A stretch of DNA of 64,000 nt from Portulaca oleracea (Eukaryota > Streptophyta > Magnoliopsida > Caryophyllales > Portulacaceae). The stretch spans positions 29,158,644 through 29,222,643 of the forward strand of contig CM055875.1 in assembly GCA_029582165.1 (NCBI GenBank), written 5' to 3'. Shown piece by piece: positions 22,442-31,904 of this stretch. A program made the position numbers and the translations under genes. Under the pieces are notes generated by a model. The model saw nothing but the letters and a program-made list of their open reading frames with translations. It was not told the DNA's origin and made no database searches. Within the stretch, counting starts at the first letter, position 1; the number at the start of each line of letters is the position of its first letter.

Positions 22442-22444
<3 letters not shown>

Positions 22445-22502
<58 letters not shown>

Positions 22503-22530
22503 TATATAATATATATATATATCTATATAT
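22445..22530. repeat. (ATT)n and (TA)n microsatellites
   Basis: About 17 ATT units to 22494, then TA-rich repeat to 22530, between the LINE tail and the next element. Confidence 0.9.
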
Positions 22531-22531
22531 A

Positions 22532-23056
22532 GGATAATTGGATTCTAATAATCTCTACTTTCACCAATTGGACAATGGTGGACCGTACTTTCACTTTGTA
22601 TTCTGGTGGTCCAAAAAAATAAAATTGGATTGTAGTGGGATATTTTCGAGGGAATCATAGATCTTGTGTTGCATTTGATTCAAAACTTAGTATAACACTT
22701 TACAATTATTTTTAATGAATTTACAGCGTTTCTCCCAATTTTTTTCATTTTTTTACTATTTTTTACGATTTTTCACTTTTATTATTTTTAAAAAATCATA
22801 ATAATTATTCGGAGTCTCAAAAAAATAATTTAAAAAATGTTTTAGAAACTACAACTCATTAACTTTCTAGGGGCAGGAACGAAAAAAACAAAAACAATAT
22901 AGTGTAGGAATGAAAAAAATAAAAAAGAATGTGGAGGTGGATTTGGTACCACTACAATCCAATTTTATTTTTTTTTTGGACCACCAAAATCCAAAGTGAA
23001 AGTACGGTCCCCCATTGTCTAATTGGTGAAATTAGGGATTATTAGAATCCAATTAT

Positions 23057-23058
<2 letters not shown>
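22532..23058. mobile_element. Long-TIR element (MULE-type) in a TA repeat
   Basis: Ends GGATAATTGGATTCTAATAA and its inverse. Arms of about 120 bp share AATTGGACAATGG, GGACCGTACTTTCACTTTG and TTGGATTGTAGTGG with inverted copies on the right. It sits in TA repeats, so the target duplication cannot be read. The terminal GGATTCTAATAAT motif is close to the ends of the Pack-MULE-like element at 48471-49762. No coding content. Confidence 0.65.
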
Positions 23059-23116
<58 letters not shown>

Positions 23117-23256
23117 TGCATCTGACTCCCTGCTTGAGAGAGCCAAATATATTAGCCATTGCTCATCCCAGTAGCGAATATAGATCTTCTAATTAGGGTA
23201 ACCAATATACAATTATATTCATCTGATATATAAAAAAAATATAATTTTTATACTAA

Positions 23257-23319
<63 letters not shown>
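23059..23319. repeat. (TA)n at 23059-23114 and (TTA)n at 23258-23319
   Basis: Two microsatellites flank about 140 bp of unremarkable sequence. No gene. Confidence 0.85.
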
Positions 23320-23546
23320 TCGAGTTACCGATGGCCAAGCCCACCCTTGGTTTAGCCTCAGATCCGCTAGTGGTTCATCCCTTGATTATGATCTTTGGGG
23401 CAATAATGAAAATGGGAACATCTTGAAGAAGCTGTGTAAAGTGAGGAAGGAAAAAATAATGGAGAAATTGGTATGGAAAATAGATAACTGGGCTTTAGTA
23501 CAATAGCCTAATGGTCTTTGATTGTTTTTCGGTTGTTTTGTTTATT

Positions 23547-24497
23547 GGGTAAATGACCAAGAAGGACGGCCCAGGAAGGCAATTGACAGTTTGATATTCT
23601 GTGGACAATAGAGTCCTCATTTTGATTAAATTTTAGGGCCCTGTTAGATGACATGGGTGTATAGGTGGCATGTCATGTGTTTTTTTTTTCGGTCAAATGT
23701 AAAAATCGATTCGGTTTTTTCTAAGATAATTATGGGTTTTTGAGGGTGCCAAAAGAAGAAGCGAAACATAATTCCTCATTAAGCTTCATTCTCATAAACT
23801 TCATTCATTCTGAGAGAAATATAACAAAAGAAGAAGAAGAAGAAGAAGAAGAAGAAGAAGAAGATGATGATGATGATGATGTTGGAGTTTTTACATAATG
23901 TAATGCAGTAACAGATTGGAGTTGTGAATCATGTAAATGTTAGCAACTTTTCATTCTCATTATATGTAAAGAGTATTTTGACATTTCAGTTACTACAACA
24001 GTGTTTGTGCTTATTGTATTTTGCTGTGTTTCAAATCTTTTAATTCAGGTGTATGGATTTTGAGTTTTTGATGTCTTCTTCTTCTTCTTCTTCTTCTTCT
24101 TCTTCTTCTTCTTCTTCTTCGTCAAACAATAAATGAATGCATAATGGTTCGTCATATATGTTGACTTTGGATAACAATATAGTAAATCTTGGACAACAAT
24201 ATAGTAAATCTTGGACAACAATATAGTAAACCTAGGATTTGCACTTGTCTACGAATGAATAATGGATTATAATTTCATAGAACCTCTCCTTCTTCTTCTG
24301 CTTCTGCTTCTTCTTCTTCGAATGAATGAATGCATAATGGTTCGTCATATATGTTGACCTTGGATAACAATATAGTAAATCTATGCACCATGTCATCTAA
24401 CAGGGCCCTACAATTTAATCAAAATAAGGACTCTATTGTCCACATAATACCAAACTGTCGATTGTCTTCCTGGGTCGTCGTTCTTGGTCATTAACCC
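23547..24497. mobile_element. MULE-type element, 951 bp, perfect 9-bp TSD
   Basis: Starts GGGTAAATGACCAAGAA and ends TTCTTGGTCATTAACCC; arms of about 110 bp are inverted copies (including GGGCCCTGTTAGATGACATGG and its inverse). The 9 bp TTGTTTATT lie on both sides (23538-23546 and 24498-24506), exact. Inside: an AAG repeat (about 23830-23865) and a CTT repeat (about 24077-24121) that are inverted relative to each other, plus direct copies of a unit with GGATAACAATATAGTAAATC. No transposase. A non-autonomous Mutator-like element. Confidence 0.85.
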
Positions 24498-24826
24498 TTG
24501 TTTATTTGTAAATTTTGGACAATCCTGAAATTAAGGCTAAGGGTTCGCTTTATTCTCAGCCCTTTACGCTTTGAGCAGTCCAAAAAAATAATATAACATG
24601 ACATGTAATCTGCTTCTGTTGAAGACGGCATTAAGATCCAAATATTCTTTTAAATTTAATTGCAAGTATGTTTTTCTTTTAATATTTTAATGTTGAATTT
24701 AAAAAGTAATGCTAAAATTGTCCGAATTTTTATTATTTTATTTTGCTAAATGCCTGAACGCATTTCACCTTTGATATTTGACCAAATTAGAAAAAATGGC
24801 ACAAAAAACAATATAATTAATATGGG

Positions 24827-25099
24827 CACCCTTCGTTTTATATTATATTGATTGTCACTTTTGTTGGCTTTCATGGTCCCCAATGTCAATCTTCGATTGA
24901 TAATTTCTTTTATAATATCATATTAACAATTATAATATTATACTTTTAGGATAATGTTTTTTGTTACGAATCTAATTATAGTAATTTTATACGACAATTC
25001 CTTTTACATATTTAGAAATTTATAGTCAAAATTTTTATAATATGAGTATATGACCGTACAACTTTCAAATATGACAATCATATGGAATAGAGGGAGTAA
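24827..25099. mobile_element. Stowaway-like MITE
   Basis: Right end GGAATAGAGGGAGTA is the inverse of the CTCCCTCYGTTCC-type Stowaway terminus; left end (CCCTTCGTTTTATATT) is eroded. The interior TTGATTGTCACTTTTGTTGG and TCATGGTCCCCAATGTCA match the element at 46931-47758. Confidence 0.6.
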
Positions 25100-25254
25100 T
25101 ATTTATTTAGATGATTCAATGATAGAGACAATTAAATGTGTGTAATTCAACAAATGTGTGTCTTTATAGGCTTGAAATGACATCCAAGCCAATCGTTTCT
25201 TTTTCTGTTTTTTTTTAATAAAGCATCACAATAGTTTATTATCATTATTATAAC

Positions 25255-25259
<5 letters not shown>

Positions 25260-25329
<70 letters not shown>
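25260..25329. repeat. (AT)n microsatellite
   Basis: About 35 uninterrupted AT units; flanks are AT-rich and without genes. A shorter TA tract follows at about 25473-25491. Confidence 0.9.
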
Positions 25330-25330
<1 letters not shown>

Positions 25331-25600
25331 GAGGGTGTTTGTAACTTCCATAATAATGTGTGAGATGAATAATAATGTGTAATAAAAAAAATTTCATTAT
25401 TAATAAATTATGAGTTTCTTATAAAAGTGTCACAATTTAATTTTTAATAAGTTTGTCTTATTTTAATAAAATATAATATATATATATATATAAGTGTTTT
25501 TGACTCTCGAATGGAGAGAGTGCCAAATACATTAAAATCTATATTTTGTCATACAATATATTTGTGAAGACTTTTGATCGATAATGACTTCTGTTTTTCA

Positions 25601-26480
25601 TAGTGTTGGGATAAAAATGTCACTTAAGTTTCCCAATTAGTCAAAATTGTCATTTTTGTTTCCAAATTGTCAAAAATTAAATGTCATTACCTTTTTCAAT
25701 TAAGTCAAAACTGTCATTGTGACCTGCTACTATAGGTAGCTGCCGATAATTGCAATCTTCATCTTGATGTTCTCCTCCTTCAGATTCTTCACTTCCTCCT
25801 TCAATCCATTACACTCAGCCTCCAATACCTCCACCTTCTTCCTTTCAACTTCAAGCTTCATCCTTTCCACTTCCACCTTCATCCTTTCACCTTCAGCCTT
25901 CATCCATTCATCTTTCAGATCCAGAACCCGAAAAAGCCATTTTTTTCAATCAAAAGATGGAAATAGATGAACTGTGAGCAGATTATGAAGAATTTTAAGA
26001 ATACCACAACGAAGATGAACAGGGACAACAAAAAACCCAGATGAAGAAAAAAAATCGGGAAGAGGAAGAAGAAGAAGAAAATGAACGAGAAGAAGAAGAA
26101 GAAGAAGAAGAAGAAGAAGAAGAAGAAGAAGAAGAAAACGATGATGATGATGAAGACGATGAAGAATAGTGAAGAGGAAGGAGAAGATGAATCGACGGTG
26201 ACAGAGGAAATTGGGTCGCAATGATTTTTGGCAGGGTGAAAAGTGGGAGATGGAGGAAGATGAAAAGTGGGTTTTAATTTTTGATTTTTGGTTAGGTCAG
26301 GATGGGAGTGAGTAAATTTTTTAAAAAAAATTTTTGAAACCTTAACCTGTAATAGCAAGTTAAAAAAATGGTGGAGTGAAAATTTCGAACTAAAGTAATG
26401 ACATTTTTGACAATTTAGAAACAATAATTGCAATTTTGACTGATTGAAAAATTTAAGTGGCATTTTTATCCCAGCACTCT
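25601..26480. mobile_element. Long-TIR element with coiled-coil gene fragment
   Basis: Inverted arms of about 100 bp: GGGATAAAAATGTCACTTAA on the left, and its near-inverse ending CATTTTTATCCC on the right, with TTTCTAAATTGTCAAAAATG-type blocks inside. Possible 9-bp duplication TGTTTTTCA/TGTTTTTGC (7 of 9 match). The interior holds a GAA repeat (26088-26138) and a minus-strand coiled-coil frame. Likely a MULE relative with acquired sequence. Confidence 0.6.
25730..25924 (-). pseudogene. Coiled-coil C-terminal fragment inside long-TIR element
   Basis: From 25924 downwards the minus strand reads LDLKDEWMKAEGERMKVEVE then repeats of ERMKLEVERKKVEV, then a Leu/Lys/Glu-rich end NLKEENIKMKIAIIG and a stop at 25730-25732. 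The heptad-like spacing suggests a coiled coil. The same strand upstream is a GAA/CTT repeat and no start domain is visible, so it looks like the last exon of a captured gene. I cannot name the parent. Confidence 0.45.
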
Positions 26481-26624
26481 TGTTTTTGCAATATGATCAT
26501 TAACTACTTAATTCTTCGAAATGGAAACCTTTACTACATTTTGAAGTATTTCATATTTTCTAACAGAAAAAAGGTAAATCATATGTGAGAACCTAACACA
26601 AAATAAAGTTTATTCTTGCATTCA

Positions 26625-26725
26625 GGCCCTTTTCTTTTATGCGGTGTGCTGCGGTATGGTGTGGTGAAATTGTGGCGAGTATGGTGGAATTGTGGTGGGT
26701 TAGTGGTAAGTTGTGGTAGGTTTTT

Positions 26726-26772
<47 letters not shown>

Positions 26773-26982
26773 TTGGTAATTGTGATAAAATAATTGGAAA
26801 AAGTGAATTAAATATTGTATTGTTTTTAGATGATTAAAAAAAATATTGTATTGGTAATTGTGAAGAAGTAATTTGTGGTGGGTTGTGATGAATTGTGGTG
26901 GAATGGTATGTTGTGGTGGGTTGTGGCAAAGTGTGGTGCACTATGGCACCGCAGATTGTCAGTCGTATAAAAGATCAGGGCC
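26625..26982. mobile_element. Tourist-like MITE, copy 2, with (TA)n
   Basis: Left end GGCCCTTTTCTTTTATGCGG, right end CGTATAAAAGATCAGGGCC. The interior GTGGTGGGTTGTGG motifs are the inverse of the other copies. A TA microsatellite occupies 26727-26770. It lies 350 bp upstream of gene C. Confidence 0.7.
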
Positions 26983-27213
26983 AAATTAGTACATTTTTGG
27001 ATAAATTAAAGTTAGTGACTTTGCCCACAATTAAACATTCTTACTAATAAAGTCGTAAAATAAAAGTAGTAGATTAAGTAAATTCATTCAATATTCTCAT
27101 GAACCTACGAGCTAATTGTTCAATCCCACAAGGAAAACATTAGTTGAAAAGCAATTAATTATCCTTCAATTGCTCTTTGTCAAATGGGGGACGAAATGAC
27201 CCCACTTGTGTAC

Positions 27214-27221
27214 TATAAAAA
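27214..27221 (+). promoter_or_regulatory. TATA box, gene C
   Basis: TATAAAAA 119 bp before the ATG. Just upstream, CAAATGGGGGACGAAATGAC then CCCACTTGTG matches the block before the gene A TATA box. Confidence 0.7.
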
Positions 27222-27332
27222 CAAGTCACTAGCTAGCTAATCCCATACTCCTCACTTCAACCTAAAACTTGTTACAAACTCCTTCGAAAAAAACCCACAA
27301 AAACCTCTAAAATTCCTATTTGTGCAGCAGCC

Positions 27333-30300
27333 ATGGTTGCACCCTTAGCGACCTCCACCTTGCTGATCATTCTGGTGGTGCTAGTTTCTGCCGGGTCGGT
27401 CCATTCGGGAACTGATTTGGAGCGGTATGATTCGGACGATGATTTGGGCCTTTACGACCCGTTTTATGACAACTATAACCCATCTCTAAGTTGCCAATCA
27501 CCATTTCCACCTTATACTTTGCCAGTTTACAAGGTGGATATTATGTTGCTGCAGTTTGCTCAAAATATTGAGCACTTGGAATGTGACTTCTTCCTATGGG
27601 GTGCCCTAGGGTACGGCCTAGATGTCGTTGCCCCGGAGCTAACCCTAGGCGGGCCCCCACCCATCGGTGTTCGAAAGGCCAATCTTGACAAGCTTGTCCG
27701 GAGTATCATTACCGAATTTGGCTTTGAAGAAGTTGGCCACTTAAGGTATCCTAAACAAATCTTTATAGTACTTCTTTCGTCTCAAATTAATTGACACTCT
27801 GACTAAATTTTGACCATTAATTATTCACAAATTACAATAAGTTCATCTCAATGATTCATACTTTTTTTATTCACAAATCTTGACAAGCTTGTCCAGAATA
27901 TCAAAGTAATCTACATATATTTGATTTATGATGGATTTGTTCTTAAGGGCATTGAAGAGAACAGTGGGAGGCATCCCAAGGCCATTGATGGATTTAAGTG
28001 CGGAGAACTTTGCAAGAGTAGTGGATCAAGCATTTGAGCATCCTCTTGATCCACCCTTTGATCCGTACAGAGACAGCCTCAGCTTTATGATGGCTTCTTA
28101 TGTTCTTCCTTATGTGGGACTCAATGGCTATGTTGGTGCTAATCCTCAAATCCAAGGCTACGTTAGTAAGAGGGTAATAAACTAACCTCACATATCCAAA
28201 TTCTACAATAATAATAATGTGTCTTAAAATCAATTGCTTTTAGTTTTAAACATCTTTAGTTATATATAACTAATATTTTTCATGATTTTGAAAATATTTT
28301 TTTAGTAGTTACACACATATATACAAATAATAGCATAATCATATCAATATAAATAAAGAATAATTATTATATAATTTATGTGTGGTAACAACCCCATAAC
28401 TAATGCAACATACCTTCTTAATAACTTAAATACACGTGAAGATAATTTGTAGAGCAGTGTAAATGTAACTAAAGATGATTAATAAGTATCTTTAACTGAA
28501 GATGTCTATTGTTTTTCAATCTAAAATAGCTTTCGTCACCTTTTCCCCCGGTATTATAAACATGTAAACATGTTTCATAAGCTTTATACAAAAATTTAAT
28601 CCAATTTTATGTTTTTACATGATGATATGTGTTTTGAGCAAGACATTATTTAAATGTCTTGCTTTTCACGAAATTAATATTATGATTTTTGACATCAACT
28701 TTTTTTATCAGTATTATTAATTTTCAATTATAAAAAGCTTGCAATACATTAGTTACACCAACAATTACAAATGACATCTTAATCAAATGAATCTCATCTA
28801 TTAGACATATTTTCAAGCACTTTTTTCTATAAAAAAAAATTATGGATAAAATATAATATTATACAATTTATACATGAAATTATAATTATAAAAATCAATC
28901 ATATTAATTTTTTAAATTTAATATGCAAATATATATATATATATTTTATATCATAGTTTCTTACCTCAAGACTCGTATCGTTTTCATTTTTCATATTTTA
29001 TTTATTTGGAGCTGGATGAACCAAAGTTCATCTGAATGATTCATACTTTTGGAAAATTATACACTAAAAATTAAGTTAGTTACATGTACTTTATGGAGCA
29101 TTATTCTTGTTATTTTTTCTTAAAATGGAGCATTCTGTAAATTCAGGATGTTACCAATTTCTTAAAGTACAACGTAAGAAATCAATTGCTTCCAAATTAA
29201 AAGTTAAAACAAAAATGTTTTTTTTTTGATAAAAAAGTAAAACAAAATTCTAGAAGGTGGATCTTTTGACTTTTGATTCTTACTGTTTGTGGAGATGTAT
29301 GCATCAAAGGAAGAGAAGAAAATGAAATAAACGTAATTTGCTAAGCTAGGTAAACCAAAAACCATAGAGCTCGAACTCCCTAAGATGTTGATTGGCGTAC
29401 ATGGATTCTTTCGAAAACAATTAATAATCCAAGTGTAGTAGAGTGTTCTGTTGCCTAATGCAAACCATCCCTACTTAGCTACCGCTTTATGGGTTGGTAT
29501 ATGCTTTTACCCTCAAGAAAGTTGTTCATCTATTCTTATTTACCTCTAAATTATCAACTACTTATTAAACTATCTTAATAACTGTTCCTCTTTGTGATTT
29601 GTTAAAACTAGGAGTGTGCATTATTCGGTTTTGAACCGAATAAATTGAGCACCGAACCGAATTGAATCGGTCCAAACCGAACCGATTTTTATTCGGTTCG
29701 GTTTCCGCTTTGGACTTTAGACCTTATTCGGTTTCGGTGAAAATCCATAAAAAAAATGTGCATTATTCGCTTCAAAACCAAATAAACCGATCGAACACCG
29801 AGCCGAACCGATTTTATTCAGTTCGGTTTTCGTTTTGGACTTTACCCCTAATTTGATTTTCGGTTTATTTGGTTCGGTTTTGAACCGATGAACACCCCTA
29901 GTTCAAACAAAGAAAGTGAGGACATATTCCTCTACCCAATAGAAATGATAAAACTAACATGCAAATTATCAAATTAGTTTTCTATAATGTTTAGAATCAA
30001 TTCCATTTTCCATATATAGTGATATTTGTTGAGATAAGGTTAAATTCATTTGAAACATACATTCATGTTTCTTCTTGTTTCCTTTTTCCCGCGCGGGGGA
30101 GAGGGTTTCATTCTTTGTCTGAGTTGAAGAAGAAGCTCCACTCTCAAAGACAAACAAATTATAATTGCTATTTTCTGAAATTTAGTTCACCTATATGTCA
30201 CAGGCTGACAACCATTAATTCTAGTGCCAGATTTCAATACATATACCTTTGTTTATTTTTATGTGATTTTTAGGGATAGTGAAGGAAAATCAATAGTACT

Positions 30301-30912
30301 AAACTTTATGGGATAGTTAGGAGAAAATTAGTTAATTAAAGATTTTTAATTAAAATTAATATTTTGGATTTTATTCAATATATGTTAAAGGTAAATTAAA
30401 AAAAAATTAACATACTTTGAAATTATAAAGTAATAAATAGTATAAAATGAAAAAAGTTAAGCTAAAACGTTAAATGGAAAATAACTGAGGGAGTATAACT
30501 AATAATCAATGTGCATACTTGTACGCAGCTGTTAGCAGGACTATTAGGGGTGGAAGCAGGTCAAGATGCAGTGATCAGAATGTACCTTTATGAGAGAGCC
30601 AATGAAACGGCACATCCATATAAGTTTACGGTGGCTGAGTATACAAATAGAATCTCCATCCTAAGAAACAACTTGGGAATGTGCGGCATCAAAGATGAGG
30701 GCATAGTCGTCCCACCAGAGCTTGGGGCTGAAGGCATGACCTCCACCAATGTATTGTCCGCGAATCGAGACTCTCTCTCCTACCCTCGTACACCGGCTGA
30801 GATTCTTCGGATTACATATGAGACTGGAGATGAGCATGTACCTGGTGGGTTTTTTCCTAAGGGTGCAAATGGCAAAATTGCTAGGTCATATCTTGAAGAA
30901 AAATGGGATTAA
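27333..30912 (+). CDS. Desiccation-related PCC13-62-like protein, gene C
   Basis: Three exons: 27333-27745, 27948-28173, 30529-30912; predicted 340 residues. The structure is as in genes A and B, but intron 2 is 2355 bp long and holds a hAT MITE (29609-29900). The N-terminus (MVAPLATSTLLIILVVLVSAG) is a likely signal peptide. The ferritin-like domain shows LECDFFLWGALGYGLDVVAP, GFEEVGHLR across the first junction, GGIPRPLMDLSAENFARVVD, LPYVGLNGYVGANP, GVEAGQDAVIRMYLYERA and GAEGMTSTNVLSANRDSL. Intron 1 begins with sequence like a Stowaway end (CTTCTTTCGTCTCAAATTAA). All junctions GT-AG, no frame breaks. Secreted, drying-associated role by family only. Confidence 0.9.
28174..29608. other. AT-rich part of intron 2, gene C
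   Basis: 1.4 kb inside intron 2 without frames. Contains small AT repeats near 28928-28945. No other transposon ends recognised. Confidence 0.5.
29609..29900. mobile_element. hAT-type MITE with AACCGAA repeats, copy 2, in intron 2 of gene C
   Basis: Starts TAGGAGTGTGCATTATTCGG and ends CGATGAACACCCCTA, opposite in orientation to the copy at 3385-3705. Flanked by GTTAAAAC (29601-29608) and GTTCAAAC (29901-29908), an 8-bp duplication with one mismatch. Confidence 0.8.
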
Positions 30913-31830
30913 TGGATTCAATAATAAAGTTTGGATTAATGTTTAATGAGATATGTAAATCCCTAGCTAGCTACTAATATTAGCGCGTAATAAATTGCAT
31001 GATGCTAGATTATAGGAAATAATCACCATACCTTGCTTGCATGCAAAGGGAAGGGGTGATGCGTGGAATGCCCGTGCAATTTGCTTGTTTAAGCGGGAGC
31101 TCCTGTATAAGGAGACATTGTGTGATTACAAACATAAATATAATTGTTTATTTGTCAATGTTTTGTATTCTCACGGGGATCCGTGGAGAAAATTTTGGTT
31201 CCAAATTTATATGTATAATTTGATTTGGTGCTTAAAATGAGAAATTTGATTTCAAAAGTATGAAATATGTAAACTAATCGGTATCCTCGTAGGATTACCA
31301 AAACTCACAATTGAAAATGGGTTGTTTTTAGGTAGAATTTTGATTAATGTAGCAAGGTTGATCTACACCGATTTTTGGATACTAGTATGGCCAGCGCGTG
31401 CTACGCATGCGTTGACCCGGCACCATACCTATTGATCAAATGGTGGGTAGTGGGAGCAATTCTAAAATCCTCGATGGTGGGTGGGGGAATTTTACATGCT
31501 TATGAGTTTTGATGTAATAGAGAAAGAGGTATGTTCTCATTATTTAGAATGTGGGATGAGGTATGTCTCATTCAATTCTATTCTTGAATGTTGAACTTGT
31601 TCATATATTTCAAAACGCGACTAATCAAAAGATTAGTTGGAGAAATTTTATCTCTATGTGTACATCAAGATCTTTAATCCTCTTAAGAGAATGGGGGAGG
31701 CATCCAACTACTTGTTGTTTGTAGAGGTCGTTGTTTTGCAAAAGACAAATACGTTGATAAGTGGATTAAGGGATTGTATGATCAATTGCTTGTAATTAAA
31801 CCATACTGATATAAGATATTTGTTCTCTTA

Positions 31831-31833
<3 letters not shown>
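30913..31833. other. 3' flank of gene C
   Basis: No gene supported. The first 120 bp resemble the 3' flank of gene B. A GC-rich segment with GCGCGTGCTACGCATGCG at 31394-31411 can fold into a short hairpin; its origin is unknown. Confidence 0.45.

Positions 31834-31899
<66 letters not shown>
31834..31899. repeat. (AT)n microsatellite at LINE 3' end
   Basis: About 33 AT units directly beyond the 3' end of the minus-strand LINE; may occupy the place of its tail. Confidence 0.9.
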
Positions 31900-31900
<1 letters not shown>

Positions 31901-31904
31901 CACG

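Larger units (their letters stand above)
19330..22444 (+). mobile_element. Decayed LINE with ORF1 tail, endonuclease start, RT and zinc motif
   Basis: Order: ORF1 tail with a CCHC knuckle (19335-19570), ORF2 endonuclease start at 19681, RT fragments from about 20440 to 21300, RT thumb and connection from 21385, zinc-binding end near 22030-22130, 3' UTR to about 22435, then an ATT microsatellite that may have grown from the tail. The 5' end is cut by the LTR fragment at 18816-19325. Many stops and shifts: not active. Confidence 0.75.

Noticed and set aside
25915..26463. 182-codon minus-strand frame with a long Phe run
   Set aside because: It is a reading of the GAA/CTT repeat and inverted arm; no domain, low complexity.
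30480..30500. CTGAGGGAGTATA as a Stowaway end in intron 2 of gene C
   Set aside because: Only one end seen and no matching opposite terminus nearby.
31385..31440. Possible Helitron end with GCGCGTGCTACGCATGCG hairpin
   Set aside because: No TC start or CTRR end could be paired with it and no second copy is in the window.
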